Positions 1 through 9,169 of a DNA stretch of 20,000 nucleotides are shown here, piece by piece. The DNA is from Sphaeroforma sirkka. Lineage: Eukaryota > Opisthokonta > Ichthyosporea > Ichthyophonida. The stretch's first letter is position 1. Each line of letters starts with the position of its first letter. Under the pieces are notes generated by a model, which saw only the letters and a program-made list of their open reading frames with translations, was not told the DNA's origin and did not search any database. A program made the translations under genes and the position numbers. The DNA lies in NCBI GenBank assembly GCA_001586965.3, contig LUCW03000448.1, forward strand, positions 65,001 through 85,000, given 5' to 3'.

Positions 1-901
1 GCAAACCATCGAGAGCTTCGACCCAGTCTCGGGTAGGTTCGGCTCTCTTTGCACTCTGTTTGTTTGTTTGTCAATCGCTTGATCGACGATAGCAATATGT
101 ACTTCGCATGGTGCACTACCCGCTATGATGTCATACGTCCCAGGGTAGTAAATTCGGGTGCGTGGTATTAATCCCTATATCAGTCATTGAAAAAGCTGAC
201 ACAACCTCATCTAGACACTCTCACCCCCACGGTCACTGACCCACCCACTCCCACCCACTCCCACCCGGTAGGTATCCTCACATGCCAGGCCGGCTGTATC
301 CTCGAATCACTGGACGGCTATCTGGCTGACCGTGGATTCTGTATGCCGCTCGATCTGGGCGCTAAGGGGAGGTATTGTAGTGTTGTTTTTTTGAACGCGT
401 TTGTTGACTTCTTTGTGAGTACGCATGCTTACCTCGGCTTCTGTATACGCCTGTGTTGGTGCGTCTATGTATGAACGCGTTAAGGTATCGGTACACGACA
501 TCGATATTTAGATTAGCGCCTGCGTCTGTGTTTACAAGTACGCGAATATGTGTGTTCATATATGCGTGTATGTGCATATCTACACCCGTACGCTGACATG
601 TTACGTTACATGTGCATAAATTTAGCCAAGTATGCGTGCGTGGATTTTTACAAAGGCGCGTATCACTCTCACTTCTCATGGACACCTACGCATATGTCTA
701 TAGTCACTTGTCAATAAATTAATACAAGCGCACAGTCCCATTCAAATTCATACCCAATGTGCTGCCTTATGTGTATCACAATCAGCCATGATAATCGCAG
801 GCAATTTTCGCTGCTGTTTCTATTTTCTCTCAAACGTATGTACTTATACAATGGGACAAAATGTCAAAATCGTTATGAATCACTGATCCTACATTCTCAC
901 A

Positions 902-936
<35 letters not shown>

Positions 937-1017
937 GTCTTTGTAATCGTTTGCTGTTCGATGGTAGCAATTTCTATGTTCTCACTCATGTATAGGGACT
1001 CCCCATATTCTCACATA

Positions 1018-1074
<57 letters not shown>

Positions 1075-4058
1075 CGTCCTATATTGTCACATATATACTT
1101 GTACAGTTGTCGCTATATTTGTTGCTGTTGAATTGTGGGACCTCCTATATTCTCACGTATACATACCCGTACGGTTGTCGTTTTACTCGTTGCTGTCATA
1201 CTGCAAGACTTCTAACCATCACCCGTTTTGCACCCACTCCCATCATATTCAATCCATAAGTGTCGCTCACCCAAGCTGTATCTCCACTGCACCCCTACCG
1301 AACCAGCTGTCAAATCGGCGGAAATATCGCCACAAACGCCGGCGGCATCCGCTTCGTGCGCTATGGGTCTCTGCATGGCACAGTGCTGGGCCTGGAAGTA
1401 GTACTCCCCGACGGCACGGTAGTAGACACCATCTCCCCCTGTCGCAAGGACAACACCGGGTACGATATCAAGCAGCTGTTCATAGGCTCCGAGGGGACGT
1501 TGGGTGTGGTGACACGTGCGTCTCTGTTGACGTCCAGACGAGCCAGTGCGGTGAACGTTGCGCTACTGGGATGCGAGTCGTACGAGAGTGTCGTTGAGCT
1601 GCTTGCCCAGGCCAGGAGCATGCTGGGTGAGGTGGTGAGCGCGGTATGTTGCTGTGCGTTTCTTAAAGATAGGGATTGTCGGATATCTGGGGATGGATAC
1701 CCCCCATATCGGCCTCAGATCTACATAGGTCGTCATATAACGCCTATGTTGATATGCTGCTACCCGCTGGCAAGGGGGTACATAACAAACGTTGTGGGTG
1801 TATCACCCCGTCGTGTTTGTGTCGAACAGTATATATGTATCCGGGTATATATTTTAGAACGTAGTATTTAGGTGCCGGTCTTATGGCTGAGCTTGGATGT
1901 GGGACCTTCTGTGAGGACTGCTACACTGCTCTTCAAGGCCGGAGGCGTTCATATCAACCTATCCCTAATGTCTCCTCATAGATGGTGTTCATTGTAGCAT
2001 GGCAGAGTACTCACACCTATCCCTATATGTCTTATTGTAGGTTGAGTTCCTGGATGACTCTTGCATGGATGTAATCCAGACCAACCTGCCTGGGGGCACC
2101 AATCCCCTGTCTGCCAACTACCCCTTCTATTTCCTGGTCGAGACCTCTGGGTCAAACAACGATCACGACACGGAGAAGCTCAATAAGTATCTCGAGAGCG
2201 TTATGGAGAGTGGTGTGTGCGTCGACGGCACGGTTGCCATGGATACGGTATGAGTACAGGTAGACGTGCGTGGTAGCTGTGAGCTCTGTGTGTGAAGAAT
2301 GCGTGCGTTATTGTCGTAAGTACGGTTATGTGTTTGTCTCTGAATATGCAGTGCAATTTCTCCCACTGTATATGTATAGCGAATGCATGGCTTGTCCGTG
2401 CGTGCACATGCATACTTAGAATGTATATTGCGTCTGGCGATGAACCGCACGCGCTGCATCTTGCTATAAGGAACTTGCTGTAAACCCTAAAACCCTCGGA
2501 ACCACATGAGAATACACCCTGCCTTTTATTATGCCGAAAGCTCGGCGGTACGTATTATGAGATGCCCTGTTTGAATGGTGAGAATTCGATTTCCCTACAT
2601 GCAACAGACTCAGCAAAAGGCTCTGTGGGCCATCAGAGAGGAAATTTCTGGCGCGCTGTTGGGCGATGGTTACGTTTACAAGTACGATATATCTCTACCC
2701 GTTTCCAAGATGTACGACATCGTGGAGGACATGCGGAGACGATGCGAGGTATGTGGTTTAACTTGCTATCTGTGGCATTTCTCACTATTGGTCCAAAATC
2801 GAATATTGTTGCAAGGTCCTACATAAGCCGACCCTGAAGTTGTTCAGCAATCACTAATTTTCCGTATACTAAGGTGTGCACTGAGACGTTTTCCGACGAT
2901 ACAACACACGTTTAACTTGGTGATTTTTTATGCGAATTTTGCTGCTGTTTGGCGCTTTACGTTCAATTCCATTCTGTACCATATGTGCCTTTGTAGATAC
3001 GAAGTGGATCAGTTCGTAGCCGTATCATGATAAAAAACCCTTCTACTTTAGTATTCATACCTCGTCACACGTCCATGTCTTAAATCATTTCTCACGCATT
3101 TGCTGTGAAACTTGTACGTATGGTACTGATCATAAACGCCCCAACCACTTCTGCTGCTGTGTACAGGGATTGACTGTACGAGTGTGCGGGTACGGACATA
3201 TTGGAGACGGCAATTTGCATCTTAATATCACTTCCAAGGAGTACAATCCCGAGCTGTTGGCCAAAATCGAGCCATACGTTTACGAATACACAGGTATGTG
3301 TGGGGTGTTTCCGGATTCAGCTACCAACGTAGGCTTTTTCTTCCCGAGAAACGTTAGTTGGATGGCTTCGCGCAGATGCACTACTGTTTTTCGATAGATT
3401 GACATATCTTCTATATTGTGAAATCGTAATATTCTGCGGTGCACATCCGTACATAGTCTATTTCAAATCAGCGTAGAGTGGATTATCTGCTTGGTATGTG
3501 TACTTATATTTAATTTCAAGCCTTCACTATTAATCGTCTCCGCGACGTTATTTATATACCCCAATCACTTTTTCATATTCCCATGTTCTATCTTGTTGTG
3601 TCTATCACATCACATATCTCGTGAAAGGTAACTGCCACACTCTACTATTTAGTACAGCAACACTCTGCATGTATTCATATTGTTCGCATATATATGTCAG
3701 GGTTGCTCAATGCACTCGGTGCATGATTTAGATACCTTCGTATTAGGCGCACCCTGCCTCATTATTGACCCGATATCAACAGAAACACGCATACCGTATA
3801 CATACATTACATCTGCTTTCATCAGCCTCTCGAATGGTGCAACTTATCCAATGGATCTTCTGATCTTCGTCTCATTCAGCGAGTGAAAACGGCAGTGTCA
3901 GTGCGGAACATGGACTGGGCTATATGAAGTCCAAGTGTATCCACTACTCCAAGAGCTCAGCCGCGGTGACCCTGATGCACCAAATCAAGAGCCTGTTCGA
4001 CCCCAAGGGTATACTGAATCCCTACAAGCTCCTCCCCCCAACTTCAGCGAACAAATAG
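1..4058 (+). CDS. D2HGDH: D-2-hydroxyglutarate dehydrogenase, C-terminal ~373 residues in seven exons (5' partial)
   Basis: Family role: FAD-dependent mitochondrial oxidation of D-2-hydroxyglutarate to 2-oxoglutarate, passing electrons to ETF. Exons I assign: 1-32, 272-371, 1307-1643, 2041-2247, 2608-2748, 3167-3293, 3880-4058 (stop TAG 4056-4058). Intron phases are 1, 2, 0, 0, 0, 1; all donors begin GTA and all acceptors are TAG or CAG. The joined reading is continuous and follows the human enzyme from memory. Exons 2-3 carry the FAD-binding (PCMH-type) half, with [33 protein letters not shown] and [10 protein letters not shown]. Exons 4-5 carry the cap region ([21 protein letters not shown]). 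Exon 6 has the metal-ligand motif [12 protein letters not shown], and exon 7 has SAEHGLGY and the terminal [10 protein letters not shown]. No key residue is missing. The exon 5 start could instead be 2614 (a second AG, two codons shorter). The N-terminus and mitochondrial signal lie before the window. A glycolate or D-lactate dehydrogenase of the same superfamily is less likely, given the close motif match. Confidence 0.94.
885..1200 (+). repeat. Four diverged tandem copies of an intronic unit with embedded (TA)n tracts
   Basis: A block reading roughly CCTATATTCTCACATATA followed by GTTGTC..TTGTTGCTGTT recurs at about 888-960, 1000-1075, 1077-1130 and 1138-1200. The (TA)n runs at 906-933 and 1022-1071 sit at the same place within the first two units. 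The second two units have only short TA stretches there. This suggests slippage expansion inside an older tandem repeat. Confidence 0.7.
1022..1071. repeat. (TA)n microsatellite, ~25 units, in D2HGDH intron 2
   Basis: This is a perfect alternating TA run. A shorter sister run of about 14 units lies at 906-933. Confidence 0.97.
1644..2040 (+). other. D2HGDH intron 3 (397 bp)
   Basis: Donor GTATGT, acceptor TTGTAG, phase 0. The frames running into it from exon 3 are readthrough and lack family similarity. No repeats seen. Confidence 0.87.
2248..2607 (+). other. D2HGDH intron 4 (360 bp) with a two-unit telomere-like motif
   Basis: Donor GTATGA, acceptor CAACAG after a pyrimidine-rich stretch. 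At 2482-2496 it holds AAACCCT followed by AAAACCCT, the same motif family as the array near 19.3 kb. Two units could be chance. Confidence 0.75.
2749..3166 (+). other. D2HGDH intron 5 (418 bp)
   Basis: Donor GTATGT, acceptor GTACAG. It is AT-rich and I see no repeat or gene in it. Confidence 0.85.
3294..3879 (+). other. D2HGDH intron 6 (586 bp)
   Basis: Donor GTATGT, acceptor ATTCAG. It splits the T-A dipeptide in phase 1, between the metal-site exon and the SAEHG exon. Nothing else is recognised in it. Confidence 0.87.
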
Positions 4059-5043
4059 GGCCCAAATCATTTTAGTGCAGCAACCCCCGACCCTTACTAC
4101 TACTGAGGCCAGGCTGGATAGTACACGGACCTCAGATTCGCCTTTTTTTCCTAACCGAATGCAGTACGTATGGCCTGGTGTCTCTGTCTCTAGACACATG
4201 GTGTCTGGTGAGTACGCCGGGTGTGTAGATCATTGTCCCACGCGCTCCCGTGTCCTATAGTTCGCTCGTCTGGTGATAGATTAAGGCCTGATATATTTGG
4301 TGTGGTCTGCTGCAGTGGCTCCTGGTCCGCGTAAGGTGTGCTTAATTTGATACCAATCTCATTCGCTGGGGGCTCCAATGCAGTCAGCCCTCCGTCCCAA
4401 GGACCCAATAGACAACTATCAGCGTTGCTCGCTGAATTGTCTCACTCTGTGGTTGTTACAGCTGTGTGTGATAAAATAAACCCTGTGTAGGTCTGGAATC
4501 TCCACCGCGACAGAGTGCAGACGGTCGGCGGTAGTAGCTAAGGCCTCACCACCTTGAACCACATACGGCAGCTGAGTGTTGCACTACTGTAGGACGGGCG
4601 AGTATGACGAACTGTACCCACGTGATTAATTATTAAATGAGCGTTTCTATGACATTGCGACCTTTGTGCTGTACAAACAGGAGCTAGTGCACTACCCTGA
4701 GGTATTGCCGTGCCATTCTCTAATTTATTTGTGTATTTCAAATATGTAATAATATGATGTACCTGTCGAATCTCAGGCTGCTGTGTATACATCTTTGTGA
4801 GATTGGACAGTATATAATCGAACAACCGAAGTATACTTTATATTTCATACCTGACACAGTGGGTATCCAGATGGTTGCTACTGACAATACACTTGTAGGC
4901 CGAGAAGACGTCCATCCAAAGTCTTCAATATAAGCTTATACAAATGCTAACAAGGTATGTGTGTTCTCCTTCAGACCACCACATGGAATCCGATCAAAAG
5001 TTAGGTCAAAATGATATGTTAACAAAAAGTATCATACAATGAT
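4059..5043 (+). other. D2HGDH 3' UTR and intergenic spacer
   Basis: No coding region is recognised. An AATAAA at 4475-4480 is a candidate polyadenylation signal about 420 bp after the stop; it is the only canonical one I noticed nearby, and its use is uncertain. Short frames here show no family features. Confidence 0.45.
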
Positions 5044-5117
5044 TTTCAAGAGACGGAGGCGAACCGTCGACCTTTTGCGTGTTAAACCACCGTCATAACC
5101 AGCTAGACCATCCGGAG
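5044..5117 (-). pseudogene. tRNA-Val(AAC)-like pseudogene
   Basis: It aligns end to end with the two intact minus-strand tRNA-Val genes next to it and keeps the D arm and anticodon loop TTAACAC. The acceptor stem has mismatches at pairs 1-72 and 4-69. The anticodon stem has lost two pairs (27-43 and 29-41). The T loop is TTCGCCT, so the B box departs from GGTTCRANYCC. The T stem still pairs through compensating changes. A T5 run on the minus strand lies at 5034-5038. Best read as a decayed third member of the cluster. Confidence 0.8.
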
Positions 5118-5319
5118 AATATAAAGTGTCAATGGTGACACATATTATACATGATATATTATATCGTAAAAAACCATGCGCTGAAAGCACGTGCACGTGT
5201 TACAATTGATGCAAGTTATTACTATATAGGGCTATAATAGATTCGGTTGGGTATACTCGTGATCTTACCATATACATTCATAAAAGAAAATATAGGGTCC
5301 AATGCGCTTAATCAAAATA

Positions 5320-5393
5320 TTTCCAGAGGCGGAATCGAACCGCCGACCTGTTGCGTGTGAAGCAACCGTCATAACCAGCTAGACCATCCGGAA
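5320..5393 (-). tRNA. tRNA-Val(CAC)
   Basis: Full 74-nt cloverleaf on the minus strand: acceptor TTCCGGA with TCTGGAA (one G-U), D arm with GG in the loop, anticodon stem GTTGC/GCAAC, loop TTCACAC giving anticodon CAC, variable loop AGGTC, T stem GGCGG/CCGCC, discriminator A. The A box TGGTCTAGCTGG and B box GGTTCGACTCC fit Pol III consensus. A minus-strand T4 terminator lies at 5314-5317. The first pair is U-A rather than the usual G-C. Decodes GTG. Confidence 0.95.
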
Positions 5394-5562
5394 GATACAA
5401 TGTATTATAATTTAAACTACCTATTATCAACACATGTGTAGTTCACAACAATCTCAGTCGACGGAATGTGTCACCTGTGTTATTATACAGGCTGACTTCC
5501 TGACGGCGTCCAGATAATATGTCGTTCTATATTGAAGCTGTTGCTTCAGACGGTATACATCA

Positions 5563-5780
5563 GAAATCAAAGGATGAGTATTGTCACTGCGCTTGTACGT
5601 AAATATCAATCCACACAAGGCAATCTAAGTTCACTCTTGAAACTTAAAAGCAACTGTTTTACTGACTGCTAAATATTTTGTTTTAATAGTTTGAAATCAA
5701 ATGGCGAATATTGTCACTGCACTTGTATATATGTAAATACTAATCCACACCTGACAATCTAAATTCACTCCTGGAATTAA
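5563..5780. repeat. Tandem duplication, ~88-bp copies at a 130-bp offset, between two tRNA genes
   Basis: Copies at about 5563-5651 and 5693-5780 share GAAATCAA, ATATTGTCACTGC.CTTGTA, AATCCACAC and CAATCTAA.TTCACTC. They are roughly 80% alike by eye. They sit between tRNA-Val(CAC) and tRNA-Val(AAC) and look non-coding. Confidence 0.8.
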
Positions 5781-5819
5781 CTGGTTTACAATTGTGCTCT
5801 GATATATAGCAACAAAAAA

Positions 5820-5893
5820 TTTCCAGAGGCGGACTTGAACCGCCGACCTGTTGCGTGTTAAGCAACCGTCATAACCAGCTAGACCATCCGGAC
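5820..5893 (-). tRNA. tRNA-Val(AAC)
   Basis: This is the same scaffold as the neighbouring tRNA-Val(CAC), with anticodon loop TTAACAC (anticodon AAC, read as IAC) and T loop TTCAAGT. The B box GGTTCAAGTCC fits consensus. A minus-strand T6 terminator at 5814-5819 directly abuts the gene. One oddity: position 1 is G opposite A72, so the first acceptor pair is broken, whereas the plus-strand copy at 15179 has U1-A72. It is probably functional but could be in early decay. Confidence 0.9.
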
Positions 5894-6400
5894 GATGTGA
5901 TTGGTAGCCATATTTCAATATTATCCAGCATCTCATTGTTTTGTACTAAGCATCTCATAAACATCCTTGTAGAGCATGGGCAAACACGCAGTTACTCGCT
6001 TTATGTTACCATCTCACTGCACTCTCCGAATACTACATGATATTGCATAAACACTTGCATGAACTAGAATATTGCAGTACCGGTTTTTCTTGTGCGAGTA
6101 GTTAAGGGGTGAGGTATCTCGAATGAATATGCTACTGCGTAACTTTATCTAGCAAGATGAAGGTTGCAAACACAGTCTTGTCTGCGTTGAAGCATATATT
6201 TTTATCGAGAATCGATAGAATCCGAGTGTGGTTTATCCAAATTAAAGAACGGATACTGCACAAGTTGTTACCTCTACTGGTTACAAGCTCCTATTAGACG
6301 CGGCTACTAAAATGTACGCATGAACATCAGTGTGGACACAAGTATATGCACATCAAATAGACCTGAATATATTATTACAACAATGTTGGGTGCAAAATTG
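5894..6400. other. Spacer 5' of tRNA-Val(AAC)
   Basis: AT-rich sequence upstream of the minus-strand tRNA. I see no gene, repeat or recognisable element in it. Confidence 0.5.
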
Positions 6401-6409
6401 TTTTTTATT

Positions 6410-6680
6410 GGGTTCATTGACCGGGAGCAAGCCAATCGAGAAGTAATCTGTGAGTTGGTTGATGACCTTAGGCACACCGTGGAACTTGAGCAGTTACGTG
6501 GGAATGAGGGCTCTGTATTTGCCGCCTCATTGGAACAGCGGGTCCGTCCGACCTACAGCAAACTCTGCCACTGTCTCCAAGTTTGTCAAGGCAATAAAGA
6601 AGATCAACACGTCGCCAAAGGAAAGTTCAATGCCAAAGAAGAATAAACACCCTGAGACACCATTATATCCCAGAGTTCGG
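6410..6680 (-). pseudogene. Degenerate Ty3/gypsy-like integrase core fragment
   Basis: One minus-strand frame through this region reads LIFFIALTNLETVAEFA, then after two in-frame stops LLKFHGVPKVI. This resembles the integrase catalytic-core stretch in which a strand ending in (A/F)..LF is followed by HGVPK.I.SDR. The expected SDR.xxF that should follow, with its catalytic aspartate, is not visible (the sequence continues NQLTD). Stops and the missing acidic residue mark it as dead. The plus-strand frame of 108 codons over the same bases has no recognisable domain and is probably chance. A shared HGVPKVI plus weak flanking similarity is modest evidence. Confidence 0.45.
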
Positions 6681-6949
6681 AAAGCGCTACCAATATGACG
6701 GACTTGCGGGGCCTCTCGGGAGATTTGTATGTCTTTTTCGTCCACACGAGTTTTGCAGCAGACAACGATATGTGTCACATTCTGTTGAATTTGTTAATGT
6801 AACGCGCTGTTTGTGGTTATTTGCGCGCCTTAGTTTCTTCTACGCGAGAAGTAAATCGGATTTCTGCCTCGGAACAGCGTCTTTTGCGAGCGAAATGAGT
6901 GAGATACACCAAGTGTGTAGATGTGCTACTTAATACCGCTTTGCGTGAA

Positions 6950-7458
6950 CGAGTTCAACATTATAAATTCACCATGTCACGCATCGATGGTATCGTGCCA
7001 TACATACGATCTATATCAACAGGATTTTCTCGCCAGAATTAGAGTTGGTGTCAGCATAGTATGCACATCTTTATCCGTTTGGGTACTGTATTACCACCCT
7101 GAAATGTATTCACGACTCCAGCCACCGACTCGCAAACCCATGTACCTAAAATATTTGTTATTGCCTGTACAGTTTTCGAGGGTATTTGGTACGGCTCTAT
7201 CATAGTACCGTGAGTTCAACATTATAAATTCACCTACAGATGGTATTGTGCCATAGATACGATTTATATACACAGAATTTTCTCGCCAGAGTTAGAGTTG
7301 GTGTCAGCATAGTGTGCACATCTTTATCCGTTAGGGTTCTGTATGACCTCCTTGATATATATCCACGAGTCCAGCCACCGACTCGCGAACCCGTGTACCT
7401 AAAATATGTGCTATTACCTGTGCAGTTTTCGAGGGCAATTGGTACGGCTCTGCCATAA
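6950..7458. repeat. Tandem duplication, two ~255-bp copies (offset ~261 bp)
   Basis: Copies run from about 6950 to 7205 and 7211 to 7458. Both begin GAGTTCAACATTATAAATTCA and end GGTACGGCTCT..CATA. They are about 85-90% identical. Both keep a 72-codon plus-strand frame from ATG (6989 and 7240). On the minus strand the second copy is also open through its length, with a segment LARKFCVYKSYLW that faintly recalls the RNase H stretch of gypsy pol. The substitutions show no third-position excess in either register, so neither frame looks selected. Confidence 0.85.
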
Positions 7459-7653
7459 AGCTTAAGTTTCGCTATACACAATACCGCAGTACTGAATGGC
7501 AGCTCCATACTCAGTGGCCAGAAATGTCGAGTCCGAGGTAAGCTTGATATACACGCTCATTGAATGTTGTGCGGCAATTTTTGGTGGTGCATGACACCGT
7601 CTGATCGGATCCAGAGTTCGTCCCGTGTAAACCAATAACATGTGTTTTTGATT

Positions 7654-8133
7654 TTATGCGATTATGCCAAACATGCTAGTTTCCCGATATGGATTGTTTG
7701 GCTCGTACATGTCGACACTCATGATGATACCGTTCATTTTAAGGTGATTATGTGGAATGGAAATGTGCAGTGCGAGTGAATCTATGATATGGTCAAACTC
7801 TGGAAATCTGATCCGGACTACATGAGTTGGGTGAGTGTTGTAACGAAGCGGGTATAATCCTTTTTTCGGAGTTACCAAAGAAGTGTAGCTATATGATATC
7901 CAATAACTTATGATACCGGCTTCGCTAATGTGATTATAACTTTTCAAAGTGCCGCCAGTCCGCAGATGCGTAAAGAATAGCCGAAAATTTTCGTGCACAA
8001 GGTTTACATGTTTTGAGCGCTCGTCTGAATAGCTTTTTACAGTGTCATTTATATAATGGCTTGTCGTTGGGTGAAAAGAGATGACTTGTCTAACAATCGG
8101 TGTGTTTGCAGGTAAGTCAGTGGGCAAAAGCAT
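7654..8133 (-). pseudogene. Ty3/gypsy-like reverse transcriptase fragment (palm motif plus connection region)
   Basis: A 159-codon minus-strand frame. Residues ~27-65 read HYINDTVKSYSDERSKHV followed by FRLFFTHLRTGGTLK. This lines up with the reverse transcriptase segment Y(I/V)DD(I/V)..S....EH...V...L...GL.L. Further on, THVVRIRFPEFDHIIDSLAL aligns with the RT-RNase H connection (..LR.FLG...YYR.FI..FA.IA.PL). The first catalytic aspartate of YxDD is Asn, so it would be inactive, and most conserved glycines of the connection are gone. This is the longest stop-free piece of the debris. Alignment is by eye only. A chance frame is possible but less likely, given the two motifs in correct order and spacing. 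Confidence 0.5.
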
Positions 8134-8460
8134 TATAAGAACAAATCACTGCCAGGGCTCTCGATAGTTGTAGCTCGATTATGGCGATGATGCTTAGTCT
8201 TGTGAGGTCCGTCAGTCCGCAGATGCGTAAAGAATGGCCGAAAAAATTCGTACATAAGGTTTACCTTTTTTGAGCGCTCGTCTGAATAGCTTTTTACAAT
8301 GTCGTTTAGATAATGTCTTGGGGTGAAAAGAGATGACTTGTCCAACAATTGGTTTGTTTGCGGATAAGTCAGTGGGCAAAAGCATTATAAGAATAAATCA
8401 CTGCCATGGCTCTCGATAGTTGTAGCTCGATTATGGCGATGATTGCTTAGTCTTGTGAGG
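7950..8460. repeat. Tandem duplication, two ~257-bp copies covering the RT motif
   Basis: Copies at about 7950-8207 and 8208-8460 share CAGTCCGCAGATGCGTAAAG, GAGCGCTCGTCTGAATAGC and the end GCTTAGTCTTGTGAGGT. They are about 88-90% identical. Each carries the same minus-strand Y.ND..KSYSDERSK segment, so the block was duplicated after the element inserted. Confidence 0.9.
8133..8348 (-). pseudogene. Second, partial copy of the RT palm fragment
   Basis: The minus-strand frame reads RHYLNDIVKSYSDERSKKV then FRPFFTHLRTDGP. It parallels the neighbouring copy and departs from it after that point because of indels. It is the paralogous half of the 257-bp tandem duplication. The YLND again has Asn in place of the first catalytic aspartate, so that change predates the duplication or was shared by it. 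Confidence 0.5.
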
Positions 8461-9165
8461 TTTTCGGTATGAGTATACAATACGATCTCAACATATTGTT
8501 CCTGAAGCACGACGCCTTTGCCGCGGCATATGTGGATGCGTATATTTCTATTCTTTCATCACAAACAGTGAATTTATCTGTGCGATAGGAAGAAAAGAAC
8601 TCCATTTGGGCGACAGTGAATAGACGGACAATCTCAATGCCGTGTCGATGAAGGCTAAAGTATGAGTATGTACGCTTATACGTATACGTTTAGGTTTGGC
8701 TTTGAGAAATATAGTGATAATATAGGCTCGCGCGGGGGGGGGGGTGTGTGCTGCCCGTGTAAGTAAAGATAGAGTCAGTATTGGTGATATTTGTATTGAC
8801 GGAGTCCGACTTCAGTCCACGAAGATCCAACCATCCAGCGTGGAGTGTATACGAGAGAATGTACACAGGGGGGTTTATTGTGCACGCCTTCGTGTGTAAG
8901 GAGTTCTTAAGCAAGTTGAAAACACATATATTTTCGCCGTGCACTGCCTGTTGGCCATTTTGCGAGTGGAAGGCTGATATATAAACATGAACATACCCGG
9001 GTGTATTGAATGACGCTGTCTGTATATTCCAAACGAAGGAGATATCGCGGTATGAGGCAATGTGTCGCCTGCAGACGGATTATATTTGGTTAAATACATA
9101 CTTAGCATCTGTCTGGTAATTCGATAGAACGAAATTGCGGTGCAAAATGTTCTTTCTGTATAAAA
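8461..9165. other. Unassigned sequence between duplications; G10 tract near 8735
   Basis: There is no recognisable gene. Minus-strand frames here (for example 8690-8944 and the 5' part of 8875-9276) show no family motif. A run of about ten G lies near 8733-8743 followed by GTGTGTG. Confidence 0.4.
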
Positions 9166-9169
9166 TATG

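Larger units (their letters stand above)
372..1306 (+). other. D2HGDH intron 2 (935 bp), repeat-bearing
   Basis: This is the largest intron of the gene in the window, with donor GTATTG and an acceptor ending CCAG. It holds two (TA)n tracts embedded in a diverged ~60-70 bp unit (listed separately). Short reading frames inside it have no recognisable protein content and are ignored. Confidence 0.85.

Noticed and set aside
757..1131. 124-codon plus-strand frame with an IYIYIY stretch
   Set aside because: It lies in D2HGDH intron 2 and is largely the (TA)n tracts.
1133..1597. 154-codon plus-strand frame overlapping exon 3
   Set aside because: It is out of frame with the D2HGDH exon and becomes Arg/His-rich, as expected for an off-frame reading of a coding exon.
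2163..2459. 98-codon minus-strand frame overlapping D2HGDH exon 4
   Set aside because: It is antisense to a well-supported exon and intron and has no recognised domain.
5697..5936. Minus-strand frame with PDGLAGYDGCLTRNRSAVQV, also seen at 15142-15336
   Set aside because: It is a translation of the tRNA-Val sequence itself; similarity between the two frames comes from the tRNA copies.
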